NCBI GenBank assembly: GCA_030068075.1
Contig: CM057834.1
Span: 92,459,119 to 92,523,118, forward strand
Direction: 5' to 3'
Length of the DNA stretch: 64,000 bases
DNA from: Paguma larvata
Lineage: Eukaryota; Chordata; Mammalia; Carnivora; Viverridae
Position numbers and translations under genes: made by a program. Under the pieces are notes generated by a model. That model did not search any database, was not told where the DNA came from, and saw only the letters and a list, made by a program, of their open reading frames with translations. Below are positions 37,365 through 48,683 of the stretch, one piece after another (within the stretch, counting starts at the first letter, position 1; each line of letters begins with the position of its first letter).

Positions 37365-37546
37365 CTTATTTATTTTGAAATGAGAGAAAGAGAGAGGCAG
37401 AGAGAGAGGGAGAGAGAGATTCCAAGCAAGGTCCATGTTGTCAGCACATAGTCTGACAAGGGGTTTGAACCCATGAACTATGAGATCATGACCAGAACCA
37501 AAATCAAGAGTTGGATGCTTAACCAACTGAGACATCCAGGTACCCC
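37365..37546 (-). mobile_element. CAN-SINE pair, left member (unit A)
   Basis: SINE following CAACACCTGATTA and preceding CAACACCTGACT. Equivalent copies at 47545-47731 and 57368-57547. Confidence 0.88.
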
Positions 37547-37560
37547 AGCAACACCTGACT

Positions 37561-37773
37561 TTAAATTTTTTTAAATGTTTATTCATTTTTGAAAGAGACA
37601 GCATACACAAGCAGGGGCGGGGCAGAGTGTGAGAGGGAGACTTAGATTCTAAACAGGCTCCAAGTTCTCAACTATCAGCCCAGAGCCCAATGTGGGGCTC
37701 CAATGCACAAACTGTGAGATCGGGACCTAAGCCAAAGTCAGAAGCTCAAACAACTGAGCCAGCGAGGTGCCCC
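37561..37773 (-). mobile_element. CAN-SINE pair, right member (unit A)
   Basis: SINE between ACACCTGACTTTAAA and ACACCTGACTCTTAAA. Equivalent copies at 47751-47983 and 57562-57772. Confidence 0.88.
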
Positions 37774-38429
37774 TAATTACACCTGACTCTTAAAGTTGTC
37801 CGTCTTGTGTTGATCTCACGCATTGCAGCCCTTGGTGTGAGGTAGGTGGAGAAGAGACCTTCCACTTGAAGGTGTCAAAATAAAAGGGCAAGGAACAGCG
37901 ATTGAATTAAAAATCATTTATTAATAAAAATATAAGAATATTATTTAAAACATTCAGGGTTTCGTGGACACATTCCCCCGAGGAGGGGTAAGTAGGGTTG
38001 TGTCTGAGATATCTAAGGGGAAACCCAATACACAAAAGGAAGTTAAATGGGACTGGACATTGGTCAATTCAGAAAAACATCTTTCATGTGAATCAAAAAA
38101 TTTCTCACCAAAAACACATGAATTCGCTCTAATGGCGACTAAATGGAATAGGAATTTAAGCCTAAATACTTCATTAATTTTCTTTCCCCATTTAAGAGCA
38201 GATGTTTGGAAGAAGAAATTACATTCCAATAAATTGAATTCTAAGAATGTAACTTCTTTTCTCCTTGATTTCCAGGTGCACAGCTGGGTCCCATTGTGCT
38301 CCTCATATGGAGGTGTTCATGCAGACTGTGGAGGATGATTTGGCTGAGATTTTCTAGAAGAACCTTAAGTTCAGATGGGTAGGCTCTCCATATGGTCTAA
38401 AGGCCACTTTCGAATCCTGAGTTTTCATG

Positions 38430-38452
38430 ATTTGCTTTTTCCACATCTTTAG
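38430..38452 (+). promoter_or_regulatory. Predicted splice acceptor before OR-2 ATG
   Basis: TTTGCTTTTTCCACATCTTTAG is a polypyrimidine tract plus AG ending 20 bp before the ATG at 38473. The same element ends at 48662 before OR-3 and at 58451 before OR-4. A second AG (GGTCCTCAG) closer to the ATG is present here and in OR-4 but lost in OR-3. Confidence 0.55.
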
Positions 38453-38472
38453 AGTTTGGTCCTCAGAAACTC

Positions 38473-39414
38473 ATGGGGCAGGAAAATAAAACCCAGACTT
38501 TGGGGAGTGAGTTCATTCTGCTGGGGTTGTCCAGTGACTGGAAGACGCAAGTCTTCCTCTTTGTCCTGGTCCTGACCATGTACTTGGTGACTCTTGTGGG
38601 AAATGTTCTCATTCTTCTTCTGATCAGACTGGACAGCAGGCTTCATAACCCCATGTACTTCTTCCTTAGTGTTTTATCCTTTGTGGACCTTTGTTATTCA
38701 AACAGTTTTGCTCCACAAATGCTGGCCCACCTTCTCTCAGCCCGGAAGTCGATCCCATTCTACAGCTGTATGTTCCAGCTCTACATCTCCCTGGCGCTGG
38801 GTGGGTCTGAGTTCTTCCTTCTGGGAGCCATGGCCTATGACCGCTATGTGGCTGTGTCCCACCCGCTACACTACACAGTCATCATGCATGGACGGCTGTG
38901 TGTGGGGCTGGCTGCTGGCTGCTTGGTGGTTGGATTCACCAATTCACTGATGGAAACAATCATTACCTTCCGCCTTCCCCTGTGTCACAATGTTATTAAT
39001 CACTTTGCCTGTGAGACCCTAGCAGTGCTACGGCTAGCCTGTGTGGACATCTCTTTCAACAAGGTCATGGTGGCCATCTCAGGATTTCTGGTGATCATGC
39101 TTCCCTGTTTCCTGGTTCTATTCTCCTATGTTCGTATAGTTGTTGCCATTTTGAATATTCATTCTGCTCAGGGGCGTAGCAAAGCCTTTGGGACGTGTGC
39201 TTCCCACCTCACTGTGGTTTGCATGTGCTTTGGGGCATCCATCTTCACCTACCTGGGCCCACGGTCAGCCTCCTCAGAGGAAAAGGAGAAGATGATTTCT
39301 CTTTTCTATGCTCTGGTGGCACCTATGTTGAACCCCTTAATCTATAGTTTGAGGAATAAGGAAGTTATGGCTGCTCTCCGAAAGGTTTTAGAGAAATTCA
39401 GAGATAAAGTGTAA
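38473..39414 (+). CDS. Olfactory receptor OR-2 (tandem unit A), intact
   Basis: Intact 313-residue class II olfactory receptor, the coding exon of unit A. Seen: NKT glycosylation site (5-7), GN in TM1 (44-45), LHNPMYFFL (57-65), Cys99, MAYDRYVAVSHPLHY (120-134), loop 2 cysteines 171, 180 and 190, SY (218-219), KAFGTCASHL (237-246) and PMLNPLIYSLRN (284-295). Oddity: residue 129, Cys in the other three receptors here and in most ORs after the DRY box, is Ser. It differs from OR-3 at 13 positions: 25, 79, 95, 100, 101, 129, 221, 230, 275, 276, 296, 297 and 313. A TTTAG acceptor ends 20 bp before the ATG. Its presumed intron contains the 5.6 kb L1, so the gene is much longer than its sisters. 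OR2F1/OLF3-like by recollection. Confidence 0.95.
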   Translation: MGQENKTQTLGSEFILLGLSSDWKTQVFLFVLVLTMYLVTLVGNVLILLLIRLDSRLHNPMYFFLSVLSFVDLCYSNSFAPQMLAHLLSARKSIPFYSCMFQLYISLALGGSEFFLLGAMAYDRYVAVSHPLHYTVIMHGRLCVGLAAGCLVVGFTNSLMETIITFRLPLCHNVINHFACETLAVLRLACVDISFNKVMVAISGFLVIMLPCFLVLFSYVRIVVAILNIHSAQGRSKAFGTCASHLTVVCMCFGASIFTYLGPRSASSEEKEKMISLFYALVAPMLNPLIYSLRNKEVMAALRKVLEKFRDKV

Positions 39415-39734
39415 AGATCAGAAGAATTTCTTGTTATCTGTCATCAAAACCCAAAAGGAGATCAGCTGAGAGGAGGAAGGACTCCCACACTTAAAGAATG
39501 CTACTATGCCCTTGCATTTGGATAAATCGAACTTCTTCCTGATTAATGAATTTCCTTATATAGGTCAATGCCAGATAATTCGCGTCAGTGATCTATGAGG
39601 GGGCCTCTTCTTAGACCATCATCTCTAAGGTATCCAGTGGTTTTAGACCTCAACTGCCCATTTTTTATTTTATTAGTATACCAGTATGTACAGAAATGAT
39701 GTGCTGCTTTCTCCTGTAGACCTGGTCTGGAATG

Positions 39735-39740
39735 AGTAAA
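39735..39740 (+). terminator. Variant poly(A) hexamer of OR-2
   Basis: AGTAAA about 320 bp after the stop, at the position where OR-3 and OR-4 have AATAAA. AGTAAA is a known weaker variant. A GT-containing stretch follows. Confidence 0.35.
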
Positions 39741-42700
39741 GAAATGGATTCCACCTGTGAGTTCTGATTTACCTGTGGAACAGAGTGGAGAATGTATTTC
39801 TATATGACAAGACTCCATTTATATGTAGAATGCCTTATTTCTCCCAGGATAATTACAAATGGTTTCTTAGTATCTATCAAAGCAAATTATAAAAGCAAGT
39901 ACAATTAAAACTCTGGTATTGGTATAGAAAAAGGCAAGAATCAAAATACAATCCTCAAAGAAACTTTTGTATATAGGAATTTAATATATCATCATGAATA
40001 ATGTCAAATTAAAAGAGGAAAATACATAACACCAAATAAATGATGTTGGGACAAAAGGCTCTTCTGGCAAGAGAAAAAAATATTACCTTTCTTATATAGC
40101 TCTGACAAATTAACTCCAAATAGCTAAAGGCACGAAGTTAAGTGCATATCACATGTGAGTTCAAAATTGTTCCCTCCTAAAAATATACTAAATAATGGTA
40201 AAATCTATGAAACAAGATAATAAAACCACAAAGTAAAGAGGACAATAAATAAGAAAAAAAGTCTTTGAGGAGAAATATCAGCAATATATTGGAAGCTAGA
40301 GAGCAACTTTTCCTCTCCTCTTCTCTTATATTTTAAAGGTCTGGAGCTCACAAGCAATCCTACACTTGCCCGTCCAACTCCAGCACTCACACAGCACACT
40401 GCAGGCAGGTTAATGTGTTTAGAGAGTGGATCTAGGATCACTGGCTGGAGGAAAATGCTATTGTCAAAACTCCAGAATAGGAAGGGGAGAATGACCCACA
40501 AGCCGTTTCCAGGAGCAATGCCAGGTCGCTGAGCAGAGGGTAACAGCAGCCTGGTCACGCTCACGGACTCAAGGCCCATGAGTGGACATCTCCCTCCCTC
40601 TTGGAGAAGGGAATACTCAGGGCTTCTACAGGTTTCACTACACAGAGCTTAACATCCTCACTGGAGTTTTTCCACACAGGATGGCTGTACTTTTATTAAA
40701 GATTCTGGTTGCTGAAAATCTCCAAGTACAGACTAGGGTGGTAACAATTATCTTCCTTAAAGGAAAAGGCAGAGGTTTTCAGAAGGTTACAGGATGTGGT
40801 GGTAGAATTCCAGACTTAGCGAGCAGCCCCACCTTAGCGTCTCCCTAGGACCTGGCATTCGGAAGCCTCTCTGCCCATGCTTAGATCAGACAGTGAATTA
40901 GAAGGCATCACATTGGCCCCCTGAGTTGCCTGATTGGGAGCTATTGCTCAAAGGAATGTGGAGATGGGTGAACTGGAATGAGGAATTTGAGATGAAATCA
41001 CCACTTCATGTTCATCAAGTCAGGCAAAAATTTCCTCCATGCAAGGCTGGTGTCATTGAAGACCCAGACACACCCCACCCCCTTGAGAAATTAAGGTTTG
41101 GAGAACTCCTTTCTATGCACGGGGGATAAGACACAAAATTTTGAATTGTGAAGTTGAAATGGGGGCTAGGGTGTTTGGTGCAGAAGTGACAGATAGAGGG
41201 AGAGGGAAAAGACAAGAAATCTAAAAAACAAAGCATAATTGGCCCCTTGAGATTTTGTCACTAAAGTTAGGGAAAGTTACCTGTTCCAACTTCACTTGCT
41301 TCAAATTTTGCAACGTGCCCAGCCCTGCCATTTTTCCAAGGCACAGGATGACCTACTCAACTCTCCAGAGGTGAGTCTGCCCTTGTCAGTATCTTTTTAA
41401 CACTTATTTAGCAACCTGAATTCTGAAAGCAAGTTCCTGTAATCCGTAGCCCCCTCCTGTGTTCTTCAAGCCTGAGAGCATGGTGGTGTTGACATAGTTC
41501 TCCTCTCTGGGAGATTTGTCCCAAGAAAATATGCTCTGGCTCTTCAACTTAGGAAGTCAGAAGTTCCAAGTGACTTAAGGGTTCCCCGCCTGTGGTGGCC
41601 TGAGCCTGCTAATAAGTTGGCATCCGTGGTCATCTCTGCTTTTGGCCAATGACTTCTGGAATCAGGGCCCAGATACCAGGCGTTGCTGAGGGTCTTTTCT
41701 GCACTGATGTCAGTAGAAAGACGACTCCCTCGGATATAAGTTCTTTCCTTTCCATATAGAACTTCTGTTTGGGGAACAAGTCTTTAGGGCAACATCCTAG
41801 TCTAAAATGCTCCCTGCATCCACCCCTCTGGGGCTGGCCAGGAACCTAACACAGCTTTGCTAGGACCCACCTTCCATACCCACACGCTGAATAGGGTGCT
41901 TAGATAATGCTTATTGTTAAAACAAGTCATTTTCAAGTGTGTTTCCATTTGCTTATTAATTGAATAACACATTTTCATTATTTTTAGATAAGTATGTGTT
42001 TATCCATGCCAGGAAAGGCACAGTTTATGCCATTTTCTTGATTTTACAGATATGAAAAGTGCTGTGCTAGGATTTTAGGGGAATGTATGCTTTCCCACAA
42101 AGCTCCATTCCAGTGCAAGGGGTCTTTCAAAATGCAAATCAGATGTTCAAGCTGCATGAAATGCTCCAAAGAGGCAGAGCTGTTGTTGGTAAATGATAAA
42201 TACAGCCCTTCCACTTGTAGTAAAAAGTTGTGTGGGCTACTCCCCATGCCTGGTTGTAGCCTGAAGCTCATTCTCTAAGTACTTTGGGTCAGGGAAGAGA
42301 AAACAGTGTCACAGTGGAGCAGGGCTGAGTAGATCAAAACTGAGAAGAGGAGAGGGGAAGGGAGGAGGCAGCCGGACCCAGGAGTCCTAACTTCTCCTGT
42401 TCCGGTCTGTGACATTGGTTCTCCCAGTTGGCTCTCTATGCACTTTACTTCCCCTTCTTTTCTTTGTCCCATATCCCTCTCCTTTCCCAACTAATTTTAA
42501 AGCCCAGAGGAAAGGGATCTGGGTTTCTGAGCTTCCACAGGGTGCTGTGGCAACGCAGAGATGACTCTGGTGAAGTATTTGCTCATCTTTACAGAGCAGA
42601 TTATGGTAAAGTGGCTGAAGAATAGAAGTGAAAACCTGTATAATTTGGCTCAGTAATGCCAAGTACATGTACCTTTGCTAAGTGTTGTTGAGTGTGCTAA

Positions 42701-43856
42701 TTTTTTGGTGGGGAATTCAGGGTTTTTCAGTAGTGTCACTGAGGAACAATTTGTCCTGGAGATTTATTTGTGTGTGTGGTGGGAGGGTTGCCCTAAAAGA
42801 TCTCACTGTTGATATGTTCCAGGAATTCATCAATGTCCCAGGTAAATCTGTTTTGAGCAGGATTTCTACCGTGATAGAGCCAAATTCTAGAAAATTTGAC
42901 TGAAAGAAGGACTAAAATAATAAATAATAAAGGACTAAAACTAACATTCAGGAATTGAGTACAAAGATAAATAAAATATCAGAAGCCCTGGTATATAAAA
43001 TATTGGGTAGCTTTAGCAATATGTACAGTGATTTTATGTTGAGAAAATGGCATCTATAAATCTCTTCTCCCATTTTCATTGTTTCCATTTCTTCTCATTT
43101 GGTTTCATTTGTATTTCCTTGGTTTCTTCATTGTACTCTTTTTATTTTCTTTGTCTTCCCTTCCAGTATTTTTTTCTTTCTGACCATTAATTCTCTCTCA
43201 CATTTTACTTTTTTCCATAGAGAACTTATCAATGTCTTTGGTCATTTATTCTCATTTACATCTCAATATCTTTCCTCATCTTCAGTTTAACTTTTTGTAA
43301 CTTTCTCTTTCAAATACTTATCTATTTACTACTTGTTTATTTAAGTTTGGGGTAGCGTTGATTTTTTTTTAAGGAAAGATTTTAATGAAAGACATTTAAT
43401 GAAGAATTTTATATTAGGATATATTCATATCACATAAACATCACCATTTTATAGTGCTGAATTCAGTATCAGTACATCCCAGAGTTGTGTTTCTATGTAG
43501 TGAGTGTACAACTAAGTCGGTATGATAGAGGTTGTGAACAGCTAGGGCATGAGTGTGTGTTTGTGTGTGGCATCTCCAGGGGGTGCTCTGGAAAGCAATC
43601 CTCTGGAAACAACTGGATATCTTCTCTACCTGTGTAATGATTTGGTTTTAACTAGGCTGCCAGCCACTCAACATTTTACCTCTGCCTTTGGTGTGAGAAT
43701 CTAATCATTTGGAAAGGTAGCCTACCTTTTGTGTTAGTGTGATAGTCACTATTTACTCACACAGGGTGGAGAAATTTTGGCACTACTCGTAAGTACTCAC
43801 CACTAAAGATAATAGAGTCCAGGTTTCCATGGGAGGCCGATAGGAAGGGACCAATC

Positions 43857-43868
43857 TCCCCAAAGAGT
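43857..43868 (+). promoter_or_regulatory. Olf/EBF-like motif, unit B
   Basis: TCCCCAAAGAGT at the position equivalent to the unit A motif, with a changed last base. Confidence 0.28.
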
Positions 43869-44222
43869 CCAGACTCATCCCCACAGCCCAGGATCCTTTA
43901 TATAGACTCATCTTTTCCTTGTTAGAGATAGTCTTTTGGCTGTACAAAACTGTACTTAGGTTTAATCTTCATTAGCAAACTGTCTTTAAACAATTAGCAC
44001 ATTCAACAATTTATCCATTTCTGACATTAGATCATTTTCGTTTCTACTTGTGCCCATAATCATAGCCCTTCATTTTTTCTTAAGGGAGAAAGAAATGACT
44101 CCCTGCCATGGACCCCGTCTTGCACTCATCACCACATCAGACACAAAGTAGAAGCATGATCATGTTTCTGAGTTTGTGAAAGAGGCCAGCTAATCCTGTC
44201 CTACAAGAGAGTTTCTAAATGA

Positions 44223-44291
44223 GGGAGACCTGCTTTGTTTCTCCTTGTTCTGTTGTGGATGTGACGCGGAGGACAGACTGCAACATCACAG
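44223..44291 (+). other. Predicted 5' noncoding exon end of OR-3 with splice donor
   Basis: Unit B equivalent of the unit A donor: CAG|GTAAGTGGG with the intron starting at 44292. It lies 4.4 kb before the OR-3 ATG, the extra length over unit C being the two private SINEs. Exon start unknown. Confidence 0.5.
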
Positions 44292-45002
44292 GTAAGTGGG
44301 AGGCACCTCCTTAGCCCCGCCATGATTCTGAGTGGTAGGATCAAAGGCAGAAGGAACTGAGACTCCTGTTATGTCTCCTGAATTTTATGTTAGGTGAATC
44401 CACAGCCTTTCCACAGGGACTATGGCTGTGCTGCACACGGGGTCATGCTGTGCACAGGAGCACAAGGGATGTGCCCCAGGCTATCAGGCAACCCCGTTTT
44501 CCTGCTGACCCTGCTGTGGCTAGTCACTTCGCTTCCTTTGTCAGCTGTCAATAATGGGCCAAATTCTGAGTATCGTAGTGACTATTTTTATATTATATTG
44601 TATTATGTTATATATTATATTGTATTGTTTTATGTTTTGTTGTCTAATATATTACTCATTAGATATATAGAGTATTATGTATAATTTGGTGTAGAGTGAG
44701 AAATAAATATATTGAATACTAGTTTATATCAACTTGATACAGACACAAGTGCAGTTACGGTTTTTAGTTCTCTTAAAAGCCTTCCGAGCTGGGGAAGTTT
44801 TACACTCTAGATGAGCAGGAGTGTTTCAGGAACTTGTTTGCTTTCCACCGTCTGCCACCAAAAGAATAGATAAGATTGAATAGATTTTGTAAAAGTTAAT
44901 GATTCTGGGGGCAATTGACCTACGTAAGTTATCTGAAATAATTTTACAACAAGATTTACTTTGACTTTTTACCGCATGTTTTGTATATTTTTGAATTTTC
45001 AT

Positions 45003-45194
45003 TTAAAAAAATGTTTATTGTTGAGACAGGGAGAGTGTGGGAAGGGCAGAGAGAGAGGGAAACTGAGGATCTGAAGGGGGCTCTGTGCTGAGACTGCTGA
45101 GAGAGACGGACACTGGGCTCAAACCCACCAACCGTGAGATCATGACCTGAGCTGAAGTTGGACACTCAACCAACTGAGCCACCCAGGTGCCCCA
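45003..45194 (-). mobile_element. CAN-SINE shared by array units (unit B copy)
   Basis: Equivalent of 29605-29795, with the same flank CAACACATCGCTTTTTAAAT. Confidence 0.9.
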
Positions 45195-45400
45195 ACACAT
45201 CGCTTTTTAAATATATCAAAAATAGAGTACTAAAAAAAAGCAAAATTGCTTATCCAAATTATGTATCACTCAGAAATGCACTAGCCCGACTACATTATTG
45301 AACAAGCATAATATGGCTATAATGACAAATATTCTCCTTTTGGGTGTGTTTTTGGAGACAGGTAGGAAAACTACTTGTTTTGAAGTTGTTTGATTTTTTT

Positions 45401-45606
45401 AAATGTTTATTTATATTTGAAAGAGAGAGAGACAGACAGAGCATGGGCAGGGGAGGTGCACAGAGAGCTAGACACAGAATCTGAAACAGGCTCCAGGCTC
45501 TGAGCTTTCAGCACAGAGCCCGATGCGTCACTCAAACTCGGGAACGGTGAGATCATAACCTGAGCTGAAGTTGGACACTCAACTGACTGGGCCACCCAGC
45601 CGCCCC
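45401..45606 (-). mobile_element. CAN-SINE private to unit B (first)
   Basis: Flanked by a 14 bp duplication TGTTTGATTTTTTT (45387-45400 and 45607-45620). Units A and C have the uninterrupted site near 29990 and 55640. Confidence 0.93.
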
Positions 45607-47207
45607 TGTTTGATTTTTTTTAAAAAAGGACATTCAAGTCCTGGTTATAGGAGTGCAGACAGTATAAGTGAATCTTGCATTACCTGGCCCCTTCACATTC
45701 ATGCTGCCTGCATGCAAGTGTGTACCTCTGACCTTCCCGGAAGAGTGGCCACCTCATGGTCACATCTGAGGCCTGGGCAGACAGGACTGAAGAAAGATGA
45801 TCTGGACTCAGTCTTATATACAATGTGGTTCAAATCACTGGGGTTGCTCAAAAGCACAGGTAACAATAGGAATACATCTTGGAAAAAAGTCATCACCTTT
45901 TGGTATGTTTCAGGTTGTAATAAGCGTGACTTATATAGTTGTTGGTTTATTTCGTGATATCCTAACACAAAGCAGTACTTATGAAATGACTTAATTTCAT
46001 CAACATATACATTTTTAGCAATTCTTGAAAAATATAAATATATATATATACCTGTGTAGAAATAGGTATAATTCTTTCCTAAAACTTTTCAGATGTCAGA
46101 GAGAGCGCTATGTAAAGTGTGGTCTCTTTAGCTATTGGTGAATCTCTAAAAAGCATTGGAGTATTAAAAATACATTTACATAATTTTAGGATAATACTGT
46201 ACTAGTCCATATCTTTATCGGGCTTTCCCGTGTAGAAAACTTTTTAACCACTATAATGACAATATTTTTTTTTCTCAAAGTGAAATATGGCAAAATGAAA
46301 AGAAGCTAATGTACAAATAGGTGTGGTGCAACAGAATTACAAGAAAAGGAACACACTAAAAAATTAGGACCATGCTTTGGTTTTTACCCATGAGGTTAAT
46401 TTTGAACAATCTGGCAAAATAACATTCTTGATTATGACCTGCTTATTCATCATGATGATTGAATCCTTTATTTTATTACACAGTGAGGGGCTTTCCTTCC
46501 ATTATGAATTTCTTTGCCAGTCTTGTAGCTAAGCATCTTGTTCCAGTTAATTCTGGTGTGAGTGACTGAAAGCTTCCAGTTCAAAGCCTTGAATGGATTT
46601 CTCACATTGTTTGATCATTTCCACTGATTTCTGTGTAACACTCTATTTCTGAAAGCACAGTTTATAATAAATTCCTAGGTATGTCTGGTCTTATTCAAAA
46701 CTATATTATATCCTGTACATTTTATGACTAATGGTCTGAATGTTGCTATCTACATGGCAATGAACCTTAATCTTAAGTCTCCAAACCATCTGCGTTACAA
46801 GTGGTATGATCTCTAAGAATTCTTCTAAGTTTTTAGGCTAAAAATGGAAGTTTTTGGTAAATGCAGTTGGAGTCTGCTATCAATCTATAGTTATTGCATG
46901 AATAGCATAAGAACCATTGGGGTAATAATCTTTCACGTAGATGTTTCATGTACTGTCCCGGGATGGTCTCTAAGACTTCAGACTTCCATCTGTACTCTGT
47001 AGTTATGGATCACTCCTTTCCTTCAGTAAGTAAGCAAAAGAAAAGACTCAAAAGAAATTTTATTTTTGGGTAAAAAATTACGGCCTTTTTCCTCATGTTC
47101 TATAATTAACACCTGATTTTCTATCCTTCTGTCTTCATGGGTAAGGACTGATCAATGGTGTATTGAGAAATGGAGGAGTGTTCCATCCTTGAGAAAACAT
47201 CATTATT

Positions 47208-47428
47208 TTTTTTTAAACTTTTTTAACGTTTATTTATTTTTTAGAGACATAGAGACAGAGTATGAGCCGGGGAAGGGTGCAGAGAGAGGGAGATACAGAA
47301 TCTGAAGCAGGCTCCAGGCTCTGAGCTGTCAGCACAGAGCCCAACACGGGGCTTGAACTCACAGACTGTGAGATCATGGCCTGAGCCGAAGTCGGCCGCT
47401 TAACCAACTGAGCCACCCAGGCGCCCCT
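47208..47428 (-). mobile_element. CAN-SINE private to unit B (second)
   Basis: Flanked by a 16 bp duplication AGAAAACATCATTATT (47192-47207 and 47429-47444). Units A and C have the empty site near 37242 and 57255. GGCGCCCC end well preserved, suggesting youth. Confidence 0.93.
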
Positions 47429-47544
47429 AGAAAACATCATTATTAAGTAACAACCTCCTGTTATTACACAAGTTATTCGATTCCCCTTGAGGGTCATGAG
47501 AGATGGATTTTAGCCACTATATATACTTTCTTTTCATGCAACCC

Positions 47545-47731
47545 CTAATTATTTGTTTATTTGAAAAGAGAGAAAGAGAGAGGCAGAGAGAGAGGGAGAG
47601 AGAGAATCCAAGCAGGGTCTATGTTGTCAGCACATAGTCCTACATGGGGCTTGAACCCATGACCTTGAGATCATGATCTGAGCCGAAATCAAGAGTTGGA
47701 TGCTTAAACAACTTAGCCATCCAGGTGTCCC
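47545..47731 (-). mobile_element. CAN-SINE pair, left member (unit B)
   Basis: Equivalent of 37365-37546; right end CCAGGTGTCCC, followed by AACAACACCTGACTC. Confidence 0.88.
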
Positions 47732-47750
47732 AACAACACCTGACTCTTTT

Positions 47751-47776
47751 AAATTTTTTTTTAATGTTTATTCATT

Positions 47777-47810
<34 letters not shown>

Positions 47811-47983
47811 CACAAGTAGGGAAGGTGCAGAGAGAGAGGAAGATACAGATTCTGAAGCGGGAGGAGTCTCTAGGCTTCGAGCTGTCAGCTCAGAATCCAA
47901 TATCGGGCTCAAACTCACAAACTGCAAGAATGTCATCTGAGCCCAAGTCTGAAGCTCGATCGACTGAGCCACTCAGGTGCCCC
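47751..47983 (-). mobile_element. CAN-SINE pair, right member (unit B)
   Basis: Equivalent of 37561-37773, with a longer GA run (about 47779-47808). Followed by TAACAACACCTGATTC. Confidence 0.88.
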
Positions 47984-48639
47984 TAACAACACCTGATTCT
48001 TAAGGTTGGCCATCTTGGGTTGAACTCACCCATCACAGCCCCTGGTGTGAGGTAGGGAGAGAAGAGACCTTCCACTTGACAGTGTCGGAACAAAATGGTG
48101 AGGTACAGCAAATGAATTCAAAATCATTTATTAATAAAAATATAAGAATATTATTTAAAACATTCAGGATTTCATGGACTCATTCCCCTGAGGAGGGGTA
48201 AGTAGGGTTGTGTCTGAGATATCTAGGGGGAAACCCAATACACAAAAGGAAGTTAAATGGGACTGGATATCAGTCAATTCAGAAAAATATCTTTCATGTG
48301 AATCAAAAAATTTCTCACCAAAAACACATGAATTCGCTCTAATGGCGACTAAATGGAATAGGAATTTAAGTCTTAATACTTCATTAATTTCCTTCCCCCA
48401 TTTAAGAGCAGATATTTGGGAGAAGAAATTACATTCCAATGAATTGAATTCCAAGAATGTAACTTCTTTTCTCCTTGATTTCCAGGTGCACAGCTGGGTC
48501 CCACTGTGCTCCTCATATGGATGTGTTTGAGCAGACTGTGGAGGATGACTTGGCTGTGATTTTCTAGAAGAATTTAAAATTCAGATGGGTAGGCTCTCCA
48601 TATAGTCTAAAGGCCACTTTTGAATCCTGAGTTTTCATG

Positions 48640-48662
48640 ATTTGCTTTTTTCACATCTTTAG
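48640..48662 (+). promoter_or_regulatory. Predicted splice acceptor before OR-3 ATG
   Basis: TTTGCTTTTTTCACATCTTTAG ends 21 bp before the ATG at 48684. The alternative AG seen in the sister leaders is replaced by GGTCCTGAAA. Confidence 0.55.
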
Positions 48663-48683
48663 AGTTTGGTCCTGAAAAAACTC

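Larger units (their letters stand above)
24451..39865 (+). repeat. Tandem segmental duplication, unit A (carries OR-2)
   Basis: First complete array unit, 15.4 kb, or about 9.8 kb without the L1 at 31367-36985. The left edge is where similarity to units B-D begins (CTTACTATTCATCAA here; CTTAGTATCTATCAA at 39866). Order: AT-rich lead (24.45-24.9 kb); shared noncoding blocks (24.9-27.6 kb); pyrimidine-rich stretch (27.66-27.95 kb); promoter/exon 1-like block (28.46-29.16 kb); TATTG-type microsatellite (29.20-29.26 kb); SINE (29605-29795); noncoding sequence with L1; paired SINEs (37365-37773); noncoding 37774-38452; OR-2; about 450 bp of 3' flank. No other gene was identified in it. Confidence 0.9.

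Noticed and set aside
38449..38646. Minus-strand frames antisense to the start of each receptor (also 17956-18153, 48651-48857, 58448-58645)
   Set aside because: Shadows of the conserved receptor coding sequence on the opposite strand.
38669..38950. Alternate-frame open stretches within OR-2 and OR-3
   Set aside because: Frame-shifted shadows of the receptor, rich in Trp and Ser, without family resemblance.
48666..48683. N-terminal extension of OR-3 by six codons
   Set aside because: It begins with TTG, which is not a normal mammalian start; the aligned ATG at 48684 is used by the sister genes.
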